A stretch of 64,000 nt of DNA from Perognathus longimembris pacificus (Eukaryota; Chordata; Mammalia; Rodentia; Heteromyidae), in NCBI RefSeq assembly GCF_023159225.1, contig NC_063171.1, positions 8,481,886-8,545,885 of the forward strand. Direction: 5' to 3'. Below the pieces are notes generated by a model that was not told where the DNA came from, did no database searches, and was given only the letters and a program-made list of their open reading frames with translations. The translations under genes and the position numbers were made by a program. Below, piece after piece: positions 10,776-22,965 of this stretch (position 1 is its first letter; the number at the start of each line of letters is the position of its first letter).

Positions 10776-11701
10776 TTAGTGTTCTTTTTGGCAGTACAGT
10801 TTCTGTAGAGCAATCTTCATTTCTATGTTCCTCAGACAATGGATAACTGGATTCAAAGTAGGTGTGAGGATAGAGTAGAAAATGGAGGCCAGGCGACCCT
10901 GGGCTGAGGAGTATTAAGAAGTGGACCTTAGGTACATGAAGCTTGCAGTTCCATAAAACAAAAGGACTGTGGTCAGGTGAGAGAAGCAGGTAGAAAAGGC
11001 TTTCCACCTCCCATCCAGAGAGGCGATCTGGACGATTGTAGAGATGATGAAGACATAGGAGAGGAGTGTGAGGGCAAAGGAGCTCATGATAATGCAGCTG
11101 CTGACAGCAAAGCCCACCTGCTCATTATTGTGGTAATCAGGGCAGGAAAGTCTCATGACAGGAGGGATGTCACAGAAGAAATGTTCAATAACATTGGGTC
11201 CACAGAAAGGAAGGGAGAAGGTATTGACAGTGTGGAAGACTGAGTAAATGGCCCCACTTAGCCAGGCCGTGACTACCAGTTCAGAGCAGAGTTTCTGGCT
11301 CATGGTGGTACTATAGAGCAAAGGCCTGAGGATGGCCAAACACCGGTCATAGGCCATGGATGTGAGAAGAAAGCTCTAAGTAGCAGCAAGTGTAATAAAG
11401 ATGTAAAGCTGAGCCATACATTCTAAATAGGAGATGATCCCAGAGCCTGTGAAGGAGATAAGCAGGGCTTTGGGGATCGTGACTGAGGTATAGCACATAT
11501 CCAGAAATGACAAATTCCTCAGGAAGAAGTACATGGGGGAGTGGAGCCTGCTGTCTTTAGTCACAGACATGATAATGGAGAAGTTCCCAAGAAGACAAAA
11601 CATATAAACAAAGAAGAAAAATAGGATGACCACAGACCTCAGTTCTGGAACATCTGAAAGCCCCTGAGGATGAATTCAGTCACTCTAGTCAGATTGGACA
11701 T
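10776..11701 (-). pseudogene. Class II olfactory receptor pseudogene
   Basis: Read on the minus strand from ATG (11701-11699) to TAA (10778-10776), this is an olfactory receptor, a seven-transmembrane odorant-sensing GPCR, of about normal length. The order of landmarks is intact: N-terminal NLTRVTEFIL, HSPMYFFLRNLSFLDMCY in TM2, MAYDRCLAILRPL (usually [10 protein letters not shown]) after TM3, KAFSTCFSHLT in TM6 and LNPVIHCLRN in TM7. It is broken three times: a 1-base loss near 11657-11660 between MSNLTRVTEFILRG and the SDVPEL segment, a TAG at 11376-11378 just before the DRY-like motif, and a TAA at 10914-10916 in the third extracellular loop. The sequence is otherwise well preserved, suggesting recent loss. 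The subfamily is not certain; it is not the same subfamily as the intact gene at 56285. Confidence 0.95.
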
Positions 11702-12118
11702 GGCTTCTCTTAGAAATACATTCAGATGCAGTGGCCAACACAGCTAAATGGAACAGAAAAGGGAGCGCAGTTTGAAATATCCACTATGTCCACAGAGCTT
11801 TATTATCTATGGAAAAGTCTTCCAAATCGGCATTTCCTGTGAGTTAGCTAGTCAAATCACATTGCTAGCTGTGGATAACACTATGTTAGGTGGGATAATG
11901 TTTCAAGTGAGAAGGAGGAGATGAGGAACAGTCCAGGTGGGGAAGAAGAGGAGGAAGAAGAAATACCTGCCAAAGTTTTGTTCCTCTTAAGTTTTGGTTG
12001 GCTTCAGCTGAAATACTCTTTCATGTATTTTTTTTTTCTTCTGTGTTTTGAAGCAGTTCAACCATTGGAAACATTTCAACATTGATTCAACAGTGTTTTT
12101 TAAAATATAGGCTTCCAG
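11702..12118. other. Upstream flank of the OR pseudogene
   Basis: No other gene seen. It would hold the receptor's former 5' UTR or promoter, but no site stands out. Confidence 0.4.
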
Positions 12119-12184
12119 TACTCACTGTCTTACATATGAATCTGTAACCCCTCTGTAGCACACTTTGACAATAAAGAAAAGAAG
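12119..12184 (+). mobile_element. Tiny L1 3' end
   Basis: About 66 bp of L1 terminus (CACTGTCTTACATATGAA... CTTTGACAATAAAGAAAAG). Imperfect flanking repeats (TTTAAAATATAGGCTTCCAG and TTTAAAAAATATAGGTTACC) indicate a real, extremely truncated insertion. Confidence 0.75.
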
Positions 12185-12207
12185 ATTTAAAAAATATAGG
12201 TTACCAG

Positions 12208-14150
12208 CCCTATGACTGACAAAAAAATATATAGGCTTTGTTTTAGTTTTACTTGCTTCCCAACATTCTACTGCCCATAGTTTTCAAGTGTTTCTAATTT
12301 CCTTCTTCCTGGTGAGAACCTTCTCTTTTAGCTTCATTCTGTTGTTAATTCATTTGTCCCTTCTTATTATGATTTTCTCAAAAGTTGAGATTTTTTATGG
12401 TTGAGTTAAAAATAATTCTAACACACATGGAAAAAATTGTGTTTCAAATAATAAATTTAATATAAAACACTCAAGTACTAAATTTATTTACTTGCCGTAA
12501 GACAATGTCATGAATGGGGGAGAGCCGATGAAAAGGTGAAATTGAAGATGAAGATATCTAATAACATTATTTGCAGAAATTTAAGTTATATTTATAAACT
12601 TTTTCACTTTCTGCCTGTGAAAATTTGTATTTCCTAAAGTTTAAAACATTATTCTCCCAAGAATACCTTAGCACAAGTAATTATTGTATAATATAGACCC
12701 CCTAAAATTAGAAATAGGTATTATAAGTACTGAAAATGAAAAGAAAATGGCAACTCATCTACATACTATTCATGTTCCTATTTCTAGGATTTAAAACAGT
12801 CTATAAAGTTTATTGTCAATACACTCTAAATTTTATGTAAAATATTTAAACATATAAACTATTAACTGTCCAAAACAAAAGAATATTCAAATATTTGATG
12901 CTGGAATATATAAATCATAATAAAAGAACAAAAAACAAATTTTCAGCATTCTACTAAAGAAAGTACAAATAGGTCCTATTACCTCAATTTCTAGAGAATA
13001 TGTTTTTAAAGCTGTTTTTAATTATGTGTTTTGTTTTCACTATGAGTTTGTAATTTCATTTCCCTAGATGTGGAATGAACACCAGCTAACATTCTGATTA
13101 AAAGTTTAAAAGATTGTGAAATATTGTTAATTCAGAGAACAAGTCTTTGTTTCCCCAAATCATAATGTATGTATCTCACATCTGAAGTCCCATTACTAGA
13201 GAGTCCCCACAGGCAAATCCCCTCTGAAATTCAAGCTCACCCACCACCTCCTCTTATGACTATAGTTGTGTTCTCAGTTCCATTTATTGACACACTTTTG
13301 TTAACAGTACCCCGGGGTAACCGTTTGTACCACTGGAGATCCTAGACATACTTTTCTATACAGTAGTTACTAATTTGACTGTCCAGGAAAAGGGAATTCT
13401 GACAATGGCGGCGTGGTATGCCTTGGGGAAATATCAACAAAAAGGATACCCCTGAAGCCCAGCATATGGTAAGGCTGTGTGTGCTCAGTGACAGTGAAGG
13501 CTAAATCTGAGGGGCTCAGGAAATAAAAGAGGTCAATATACTGAATGTTGGTGTATTTTTGACAGAAATGTATATGATATTCTAAAATATTTCAGTTACA
13601 TTAATGATAATTATCAGCAATCAGACAATGAGAATCTACACATATACTTGGCATTAGGTTAATAATGATATATTCTGTAGCTCACTGACTTGGTAAACAA
13701 TTATTTACACTTAGACTACATCTTAATTTCAAAAGCACACAGAGACACATAGGGATAGGTACCCTCAGATCTCTGTTTTGTGTAACATGTCTTTAAAACA
13801 TTCATGCATAAATATAATTCTATGAGGATTTAAATGGACAATTTCCTAAAAGTGCATTATGCCTGCTCAGTAAATCTATACAGTTGTTTTGAATTTTTCC
13901 TGTCTTTCTGGAGACGTTTAGACCATAATTCCAAAGATGATACCTGGTTCCAACTAATGCTTATGAATTAAATTATACCCCCACATCTGAGACACAGTTA
14001 CCAAAAGAAATATGAATTAATTCAAAATTATTGCAACCACAGAAATCTGCAACAGTATCATCTTAGAATATCACTGAGAGGAACAGAATAATGAATTGTT
14101 TCATTCTCTATTCTTAGCCTTACTAGAAAAAAAAAACAAAGACAAATCAT
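12208..14150. other. AT-rich intergenic DNA
   Basis: No gene and no confident repeat over nearly 2 kb. Confidence 0.5.
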
Positions 14151-14239
14151 GAGTTTTTTAAAACTTTTTGTGTTTAGTTTCCTTTTTGCTTCTCTCTTTT
14201 TGTTACTATTTGCTATTTCTGTACTTTGTGCCTTATATG

Positions 14240-14503
14240 AATGTTTAGCTGTTTGGGGGCGGGTAAGAGGAAACATTTAAATGGTGAGACAAAGGGTGAA
14301 GTAATTCAGCAGTGATACTGATTAGACACTATGTTGAAAATGAACTGTACAACTTGTGGATGAGTAGAGCCAGAGGGAGAAAAATGAGACGAAAACAAGG
14401 GAAGAATGACACTGATCAAAAAGAAATGAAATGTATTCCTTACCTGACTTATGAAACTGTAAGCCATCTGTACATCACCTTTACAATGAAAATAAAATAA
14501 GAA
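14240..14503 (+). mobile_element. L1 3' end, moderately old
   Basis: Follows the same order as other L1 ends here: GGTGAGACAAAGGGT, TGAACTGTACAACT, a purine-rich stretch, then CTTATGAAACTGTAAGCC and an AATAAAA tail. Confidence 0.75.
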
Positions 14504-14652
14504 AGAAAAAAGAAGACAAATCATCTTAACTATCAGTAATCTGAAATAGATGTAAAGACATTAGAAGAAAATGTAGAAACAGAATTAATAGTGATACCCA
14601 TTATTGTGTCATTAAAAAGTAGAAATTTTGTTCTGTACATAATTGAAAATAT

Positions 14653-15200
14653 AGCCGAACACCAATGGTTCATACCTGTCCTAGCAACTCAGGAGGCTGA
14701 GATCTGGGGAAAGCAGGTCAAAGCCATCCCAGGCAGAAAAGTCTGTAAGACACTTATTTTATTTGCATAATTACATATTTATTGTCAAAGTGATGTACAG
14801 AAGGGTTGCAGTTTCATACATAAGGCAGTAGGTACATTTCTTGTACAATTCGTTACCTCCTCCCTAATTCCCTCCCCTACTTCCTCCCCCTTTCCCTCTC
14901 CCCTCATGAGTTGTTCAGTTGGTTTATACCAAATAGTTGTGTAAATATTGCTTTTGGTGTCATTTGTCTTTTTATCCTTTGTCTCTCAATTTTGATATCC
15001 CTTTCCCTTTCCTTGTTCTAATACCAGTATATACAGTATCGAGGGTATCTCCAATAAACTACTCAGGAAAAGCTGGAAATACCATTGTGGCTCAAGTGGT
15101 CAAGCACTAGCCTTGAGCAAAAGAAGTTTAGTTTAGGGATACAGAGCCCAGACCCAGAGTTTAAGAGCCTGAACCAAAAGAAGAGGAAGGAGAAGGGAAA
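14653..15200 (+). mobile_element. B1-like/Geo SINE split by an L1
   Basis: The left half (14653-14755; GGTTCATACCTGTCCTAGCAAC, AGGAGGCTGAGATCTGG) is 7SL/B1-like. The right half resumes at about 15058 with the Geo sequence (TTGTGGCTCAAGTGG, CTAGCCTTGAGC). An L1 (14771-15057) separates them. Confidence 0.8.
14771..15057 (-). mobile_element. L1 3' end inserted into a SINE
   Basis: Minus-strand L1 terminus (TTATTGTCAAAGTGATGTACAG) through the C-rich complement of the polypurine stretch to CTAATACCAGTATATACAG. It interrupts the Geo half of the surrounding SINE. Confidence 0.85.
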
Positions 15201-15423
15201 AAGAAGAAGAAGAAACACAGAACAGTGGTAAAATTGACCTCAAAGTAATTGTGATATTACTCAACCCAATTTATCAAAGTCTGTCCCTAATTTCCAGCAC
15301 TGCAACATTCCTAAAAGTAACGGAATTCAAGACAAAATGAATACAAGATTTGCTATTTAGTACAGAAGAGCTTTCTTTTTAATCTCAGTCAGCTCTCACC
15401 TGGAAGAACAAGGCTTACTTTTT

Positions 15424-16107
15424 TTTTAACTTATGCAATTATTTTTTTCTCCCTTATTTATTGTCAAAGTGATGTACAGAGAGGTTACAGTTTCATACTT
15501 TAGGCTTTGGGTACATTTCTTGTACTGTTTGTTACCTCCTCCCTCATTCTCCCCTCCCCTCTCCCCCTCTTCCTCTTCCCCCATGAGTTGTTCAGTTGGT
15601 TTACACCAAATTATTTTGCAAGTACTGCTTTTGTAGTCATTTATCTTTTTATCCTTTGTCTCTCAATTTTGATATTCTCTTTCCCTTCCCTAGTTCTAAT
15701 ACAAGTATATACAGTACCAGGGTACTCAAATGAGATACAGTGATAGCGTGGGGACAACCACAGGAAGGGGACACAAGAGGATCATCAAAAACAACAACAA
15801 AAAGCTACCGTTTCACATGGCATGTTGAAAGTAATTACAACAGTGATATAACAGTCGTTTCCATAACATGGAATTTATTTCACTTAGCATCATCTTATGC
15901 ATTCATAAGGGCATAGCTATTAGGCTCTTGTGATCCTCTGCTGTGACTAGCCTAAACCTGTGCTAATTATTCCCTATGAGGGAGACCATAGAGTCCATGT
16001 TTCTTTGGGTCTGGCTCACTTCACCTAGCATATACACAATAGAATTTTATGCCTCTATCAGAAAAAAAATGACATTGCCCCATTTGTAAGGAAATGGAAG
16101 GACTTGG
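15424..16107 (-). mobile_element. L1 with inverted 5' segment (twin priming)
   Basis: 15424 to about 16032 is a minus-strand L1 3' end starting with an oligo-T run. From about 16033 to 16107 the next upstream L1 segment appears in the opposite orientation (ACACAATAGAATTTTATGCC ... GAAATGGAAGGACTTGG). Perfect 16-bp flanking duplications ACAAGGCTTACTTTTT (15408-15423 and 16108-16123) show this is one insertion with an internal inversion. Confidence 0.9.
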
Positions 16108-16123
16108 ACAAGGCTTACTTTTT

Positions 16124-17559
16124 GCATACAAAATTCTTTAGGTGTCTAGAAGGAAACAGAACCTCCTGAAAGAGCAGTGTCAGCATGTCCTAGCAAGAAG
16201 GAGGTTAATGGTGTGGGTGAAATTAGATAATTCTTATTTCATGTCTATTAAACGCTGGCACTGATTTCCCCACAAGCCCACTTAGGAAAATGAGAGGTGT
16301 GCTTTGAGCTCCCTTGGGAACTTGACCTGGCATTATTTTTGGTACTGTTGATGAAGAGTTTTATTCCAGTTATTACTGATGAAAGTAGAGTTCCCAGGGC
16401 CTCCCTTAGGTTAATTGATAGAACTTGTCAAACAACAAGTTCTGAGCAGACACAAAAATGTCCATCAGACTTTCATCTCTATGCCTTTCTGAGGATCTTA
16501 AGGTTAATGATGCTTGGTTCAAGAAGATAAGCAGCGGTTCCACTCAGACAAAATGTCCACTAAATCAATGGCCACACACAGTCAAAAGCACTCTTACTTC
16601 TCCATATTCGCAGAAGTATTGTGGCAAGAAAAGCCAGGGACTCACCTATCCCCCAACTCACAAAAGCCCCAGCAAGGCATGGGGCTCCCACACCTGTGCA
16701 TTTCAGAGAAGGTTAAGGACTAGACTAGTTGATATGCATGTTCAATCATCCAACTCCTGGGTATCTCTCAAGAGGAATACAATTTTCTATTGTACATTTT
16801 GGTGGAGTATTTTGAAAATGACTGCAATGGAAATGAGAGATCAATTTCTTTCCATTTTGAGATCACAAATAGTGGCATTGCCTGGCCAGAAGAATATTCC
16901 ATGAGCAACCTGGCCTAAAAGTCCGTAGAAGGTAGCTTCTACTGAGAGCAAAGTCCAGTAAGACTTGGGAGAGTGGAGTGCAGTAAGAAGCCTCATGATA
17001 CAGCAGAGGAAAGCCAGTGCCTGAGCCAGCTAACACCTACAAGAGCCAAAAGGTCTGTCTCACACTCACGTGCACAGAAAATACCAGCACACAAAGATTA
17101 TGAGAAACCAAGGAATCTTTACATCAAATGAATGAATCAATCAACCAATAAAAAAGGAAAGAATTACTACAATAGAATAAAACAATTTTTAATAATAGTT
17201 ATAAAATAGTTCAGTGAAGTAAAGGAATATGAAAGCATTCTTCAGAGATACTGTAGGTTCCGAGCTAGAACATTTCAATAAAGGGTGAGTTACAATAAAG
17301 CAAGTCCCAAGTTTTCCCTTGTTTCCTACTTCATGTTTATTTATACCATAGTCTCTTAAAAATGTGATAGAATTATATCTTTAAAAGCTACATATTTTAA
17401 GTTTTTCATTGCTAAATTATGTGAGCAGTGATCAGTCGATTGAGAAAATACCACTGACACTTGTGGATAGATGCCATAAACCTTTCATGTATAAATGACA
17501 CAATGCCTATAACAAACAATGAAGTGCAATAAATGAAGTATGCTTGTGGAAATTAGAGC
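16124..17559. other. Intergenic DNA, unidentified
   Basis: A 148-codon open frame lies at 16458-16904 on the plus strand, overlapped by others in different frames. Its translation has no recognisable domain, periodicity or splice context. It may be a decayed LTR-type repeat; not called as a gene. Confidence 0.4.
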
Positions 17560-18320
17560 AAACTATCTGATGAAAAAATAACTAAAGTCTTACATGAAAT
17601 GTCAGAGAACATGTTTAGTGAAATGAAAAAGCCAGTAGAAAATCTCAGCCATAAGCTCCATCACAGAGCAGAATCAGTGACCTGAAGAGAATATTTAAAA
17701 TTGCCTAATTTAACAAAGAGACAAAAGAATGAAGTCATCCATGTTTGTGCACATCTCCTGCATTTGTAAGGCAAAGGCAGGAGAATTTTAATTATGAGGT
17801 CAACTGAACATCACATTTCTTCAATGAAAAAATAAAAGAAAATTTAAAAGAGAAAAGAATAAGTGAATCCTAAAAGAATTAGGTATACAATCAAGAGACT
17901 CCTCAAGAGACAAACTTTGAAATCAGAAGAAACATTAAGAACCATAGGAACAAAAGAAAAATGGCCATAAAGTATATTTAAAGAAATAACGACTAAAATT
18001 TTCGAGTATGTTAAAGATGCCAATATCCTGAAAAAAAAATTTTTAAGAAGCAGACTTGTCTAGTTAAATGCAACTAAAAGTGAAATTCACCAACATACAC
18101 AAATCAAAAACAAAAACTCAGAAAGTAATTAAGCGATAAGAAATATATTTTGTATAAAGGGGAAGTTAAAACAAATACTGAGAAAGTATTCAGGTCAGGA
18201 TAATGGAGTGATACATTTATACATTTAAAGGTCAGAAGAAAAAAAAAATTGCCAAGCAACAATATACAGAAAATACATCTTTCTGGAATGAGTGAGGAAT
18301 GAAAACTTTCTGAGACTAAA
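17560..18320 (+). mobile_element. Ancient L1/HAL1-like ORF1 region
   Basis: Patches such as CACAGAGCAGAATCAGTGACCTG, AGAAATAACGACTAAAATTTTC and the A-rich composition resemble the ORF1 part of old mammalian L1 or HAL1. No frame survives. Confidence 0.4.
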
Positions 18321-18602
18321 GTTAAAGTTACCTTTTTAGAATTAATTTACCTAATCTTAGTGGCACTTCATCACACTGTGCATGTCATGTAGGCATGAAT
18401 TCTTTAACCTAAGAAAATGCTGCTAATACCATGAAATATGAGAAAATCTAAAGCCACAAAAATACCTAAATTAAGAAAGAAGGATCTCAAATAAAGAATA
18501 GGTGTTCTGACACTAGAAAATATGAACACATTTAACAGAATGAAAGCTATAGAAAGGTCAAAATAAGGAGACCAAATGCTATAATAAAAGACCAAATCAA
18601 GG

Positions 18603-18825
18603 GTCAGCATAGTGGTACACACTTGTAATTCAAGCTAGCCTGGAGAAAGAGATCATTGAATTATTGCTGCGGCCAAACTGCTGGCAAAGTCATGAGGAGC
18701 TCTCTGAAAAAGAACTGAAGCAAATATGGCTGGAAGCATGGCTGAAGTGGCAGAGCACTGGCCAAGCAAATGCCAGGCCATGAGTCCAAACTTCATAAGT
18801 ACTACCAAATCCCCCCAAAAATCAT
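18603..18825 (+). mobile_element. Old B1-ID type dimeric SINE
   Basis: A B1-like start (GTGGTACACACTTGTAATTC) is followed by an ID-like part (GGCAGAGCACTGGCCAAGCAAA...GAGTCCAAAC) and a run of C/A. Heavily diverged. Confidence 0.65.
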
Positions 18826-18884
18826 AAGAAGAGGAAATAAATAAAAGAATTTTCAAAAACCATAGAAGAACAACCAAACCTTAT

Positions 18885-19345
18885 TATCAACATGCCATGT
18901 GAAACCATATCTTTTGTATTTTCTGTTTTTTTTTTCTGTTTGTTTGTTTCTGTTTTCTGTCTGTTTGATTGTTTTGTTTAGTTTTGTTTCTCTTGTATTC
19001 CCTTCCTGTGGTTGTACCCCAGCTACCACTGTATCTCATCCACATACCCTGGATACCGTTTATACGGGTATTAGAACTGGGAAGGGAAAGGGAATATCAA
19101 AATTGAGAGATGAAGGACAAAAAGACAAAGCATTCCAAAAGTAATACTTACAAAACCATTTAGTGTATATCAACTGCACAACTCTTGGGGGGAGAGGGAA
19201 AGGGGTTGTGGGGAGGTGGGGGAAAATGAGGGAGGAAGTAACAAGTTGAACAAGAAATGTACTCACTGCCTTACATATGAATTTGTAACCCCTCTGCACC
19301 ACATTCTGACAATAAAGAAAAAAATTTAATGAAAAAAAAGAAAAA
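18885..19345 (+). mobile_element. L1 3' end
   Basis: Begins ATCAACATGCCATGTGAAACC and continues through GATACCGTTTATACGGGTATTAG, a strong polypurine stretch (19185-19245), CTTACATATGAATTTGTAACC, AATAAAG and an A-rich tail. Confidence 0.9.
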
Positions 19346-19384
19346 AAATCAGCCTATGTTAGTTAGATAAATAACACAATTTTT

Positions 19385-19581
19385 TTTTTGCCAGTCCTGG
19401 GCCTTGGACTCAGGGCCTGAGCACTGTCCCTGGCTTCTTCCCGCTCAAGGCTAGCACTTTGCCACTTGAGCCACAGCACCGCTTCTGGCCGTTTTCTGTA
19501 TATGTGGTGCTGGGGAATCGAACCTAGGGCCTCATGTATCCGAGGCAGGCACTCTTGCCACTAGGCTATATCCCCAGCCCC
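19385..19581 (-). mobile_element. IDL-Geo SINE (CCCGCTC subgroup)
   Basis: Complete minus-strand copy flanked by perfect 16-bp duplications AAATAACACAATTTTT (19369-19384 and 19582-19597). It shares diagnostic bases with the copy at 60558. Confidence 0.97.
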
Positions 19582-19639
19582 AAATAACACAATTTTTATA
19601 AACAATTATTTTAAAAGAATGAAATCAGAAATAAAAGAG

Positions 19640-20660
19640 AAGACATTATACTTGTCAATATATGAATGCCAATTTTTATAAGAAAATATCATGTACAATT
19701 AAACACTGACAATAAATCCTAGGTTCAGACTACCTACTACAAATCATGAATGAAGACTCTGAAGACATAAGCAACTAAATTTGTAAGAAGACCTGGAACT
19801 GACAAGCATGTATACTTATATTCTGCACAAAAATGAAAAATACTGAACCAACCAGACAAGAAAAAGAAATAAAGTGAAACCACATAGGAAAGGAGGAAGA
19901 GTTGTCATTATTTGCTAATGTCATAATCTTTTGTACTTTTGTATAGAAAATGCTGCAGACACTATACACAAAATATTTTAAATTACTAACATTAAAAAAA
20001 TATTCAGACTACAAAATCAACATTCAAAAATTAACAGCATTTTTTCATACAACAAACTATGTAAAAAAATGAAAAAATAATCACATTTATAATCCCTACA
20101 AAAATACTTAAAATAATAAAATTTATATTCTAAGAACTGAATACAGTAAATAAAGAAGACAGAAATTCATGGAAATATATCCCATGTTAATAGATTTGAA
20201 AATATTTCTCCACAGCAAAGGAAACAATAGTAAGCATGTCAACATATTAGAAGGGAAATTTTGAAAGCCACATGTGTGGCTTTTAATATTCAAAACAAAT
20301 CAACTTAGACCATTAATCTTCAAAATCAACAATAACAAATACCAGTGAGGATAGGTAAAAAGGAAACATATAAATTCCACTTGTTAATTGGAATGTAAAT
20401 TAGTTCAACCACTATGGAACTCAGTACTGACTTCCCTTCTGTGTCATTTGTGGCATGTATCAGGAGTTACAAATCTTGAGAATACAAGTCAGCATATAGT
20501 TGAAATACTGCAGTCAATAGCAGCCTTATTCACAATAGCCAAAAGCAATTTAAGTGTCCATCAACCTATAGATAGATAAAGGAAATGTGGTGTACATATG
20601 CAATGGAATATTGTTCCACCTTATAAAATGGAGCACCTTTAATCATTATTTATGCTGATA
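19640..20660 (+). mobile_element. Ancient L1, ORF2 region
   Basis: Order matches L1 ORF2: a reverse-transcriptase patch (TGTCATTATTTGCTAATGTC, ACAAAATCAACATTCAAAAA), then AATGTAAATTAGTTCAACCA, CACAATAGCCAAAAGC and TGGAATATTGTTCCACC. Many stops and frameshifts; this belongs to a much older L1 generation than the neighbours. Confidence 0.7.
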
Positions 20661-20708
20661 AAATTATTTTGAATAAAAGTCTATAAAGACACTTGAGTAG
20701 ATATTTCT

Positions 20709-21372
20709 TTTTTCAATTCTTTATTGTCAAAGTGATGTACAGAGGGGTTACAGTTTCATACATAAGGTAGTGAGTACATTTCTTATCTAACTTGTTACCT
20801 CCTCCCTCATTTCCCCCCTGTCCCCTCCACCTTCCCCCTCCCCATTTCCCTCTCCCTCCCATGAATTTTACAGCTGTTAACACCATATAGTTTTGTAAGT
20901 ATTCCTGTTGCATAGGTTTGTTGTTTTATCCATTGTCTCTCAATTTTAGTATTCCCTTTCCCTTCCCTAGTTTCAATGCACGTATATACAGTATCCAGGA
21001 TATTAAAATCAGTTACAGTGATATCAGGGGTCAAACCACGGAAAATAAATACAAAAGAAAAAGGGCATAATTTCACATGGTATGTTGAAAATAACAACAG
21101 TGATGTACCACTTGTTTCCATAACTTGGAACTCATTTTGCTTAGCATCATCTTATGTGTTCATATGGATATAGCTATAGTGATCTTCTGCAAGGATTATC
21201 CTAGACCTGTATTAATTATTCCCAATGAGGGAAACCATAGAGTCTATGTTTCTTTCGGTCTGGCTCACTTCGCTTAGTATGATTTTTTGCAAGTCCTTCC
21301 ATTTCCTTACAAATGGGGCAATGTCATTCTTTCTGATAGAGGCATAGAATTCAATTGTGTCTATGTACCACT
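20709..21372 (-). mobile_element. L1 3' end plus end of ORF2
   Basis: Minus-strand L1 from its A-tail complement (20709-20721) through the 3' UTR to the ORF2 end (TCTGATAGAGGCATAGAATTC near 21338). It lies directly after the ancient L1. Confidence 0.9.
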
Positions 21373-21584
21373 TCTTGTTCTTTCTTTCCTAGTAATGTGC
21401 TAGTACTCTGGGGGAGGTGGGGCAGGATCAAGACCAAGGGTGGACCTCAGAATCTCCACATTTTTATAATTCCATAGACACACATATGTAGCCTTCTTCT
21501 GAAAATTATGTTTAAAAATACTTTATTCCATTACACTTAATATATCCTAATACCTCACCTTGTCTTTAACATTGAGATCCTTTT

Positions 21585-21665
21585 AGGTTTGGTGGAATTT
21601 GAGATTGAACTCAGAGCCTCACACTGCTAAGCAAGTAAGTACCCTGCTATTTGAGATACCCAATC
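21585..21665 (-). mobile_element. Old ID-like SINE monomer
   Basis: GAACTCAGAGCCTCACACTGCTAAGCAAGTAAGTACCCTGCTATTTGAG fits the reverse complement of an ID element. Decayed. Confidence 0.55.
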
Positions 21666-21776
21666 ATTTTATTTTTAATTTATTTTTCAGATAGAAACTA
21701 AGCTTTTGCCTTTGTATGACGAATTTCTATTACTGGAACATACCATCAATGTTAGTCATTAACCCTACTGTCTTTT

Positions 21777-21975
21777 TTTTTTTGGCTAGTCCTGGGGCTT
21801 GGACTCAGGGCCTGAGCACTGTCCCTGGCTTCTTTGTGCTCAAGGCTAGCACTCTGCCACTTGAGTCACAGGGCCACTTCTGGCCGTTTTCTGTATATGT
21901 GATGCTGGGGAATTGAACCCAGGGCCTCATGTATACGAGGCAAGCACTCTTGCCACTAGGCCATATCCCCAGCTC
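21777..21975 (-). mobile_element. IDL-Geo SINE
   Basis: Complete copy flanked by perfect 14-bp duplications CCCTACTGTCTTTT (21763-21776 and 21976-21989). Confidence 0.97.
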
Positions 21976-21989
21976 CCCTACTGTCTTTT

Positions 21990-22740
21990 GATGTATTATT
22001 TTACACGGATATCATGAGAACTTAATGTGACTTTTGTCTTTCTTTCCATGAATCATCATTTTATATCTCTACTTAGAGATGTAATAGTTTGAATTATATC
22101 TCAGTACTGATTCAGGAAAATTCTCCGGGATATTGTTTTTTCTATTCCTAAGATTTGTAAGGCTCATGGTTTCATGAGTGATTGAATCCATAAACATGAG
22201 CGTTTGTGACCAGTCACCATGGATTAAGATAAAGCCCATCATGAGTGACAAAAAAAGGGGACACATGTCTTTGTGAGGTTTTTTCCCCCTTGGAAATTAT
22301 TTTACTTGTAATTGTTAGTGTATTACTCTTATAATTTAATTACCTGTGAAAATATTAGGGCATATTAAGACTTTGAAAATATAATGATTTATGGGAATTA
22401 ACTAGACCATTCTGAAGTTACTAAAGAAATATTCATTGTTAATATGTGTAATTTGGATAGTATAATGAAACACATTAACATGTTAGTAAAATGACTTTAC
22501 ACTATTACATATATTTAAGTATGTTTAGTAATAATTATATGGGATTATAAAGATTTTTTTTTATTTTGGGATGTTAGCATGCTGTATTTTCTCCTATTTC
22601 AATTTATGACATTTCTCACTAGTATAATTATAAATTGTAAACTACAAAATATGCAAATACTCCTTTGATTTGTTAAAAATTTGTATTTACATAAGAAATA
22701 TATATTGCAGTTATAAACTTGATGTATAAAGAAATATGTA
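21990..22740. other. AT-rich intergenic DNA
   Basis: No gene or confident repeat seen. Confidence 0.55.
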
Positions 22741-22965
22741 CCAGCCATGTGCTGAGGAATCATGCTTATAATCTTACTCAGGAGGCTGATATCTGAGGAT
22801 CCCAGATCAAATCCAGGCTAGGCAGAAAATCTTTGTCACTTTTATCTCTAACCATTCAAAAGCTAGAAGTGAAAGAGTGGCTCAAGTGGTAGAGTACTAT
22901 CTTAAGTGAAAAAAGCAAAGAGACAGAGCAAGGCCCTGAATTCAAGTCCCAGTACAGGTACCTAG
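22741..22965 (+). mobile_element. B1-like/Geo or B1-ID dimeric SINE, diverged
   Basis: AATCATGCTTATAATCTTAC and CAGGAGGCTGATATCTGAGG form the B1-like half; GGCTCAAGTGGTAGAGTACT...GAATTCAAGTCCCAG forms the right half. Confidence 0.75.

Noticed and set aside
16458..16904. 148-codon open frame
   Set aside because: No recognisable domain, competing frames of similar length, and no start or splice context; treated as chance or repeat-derived.
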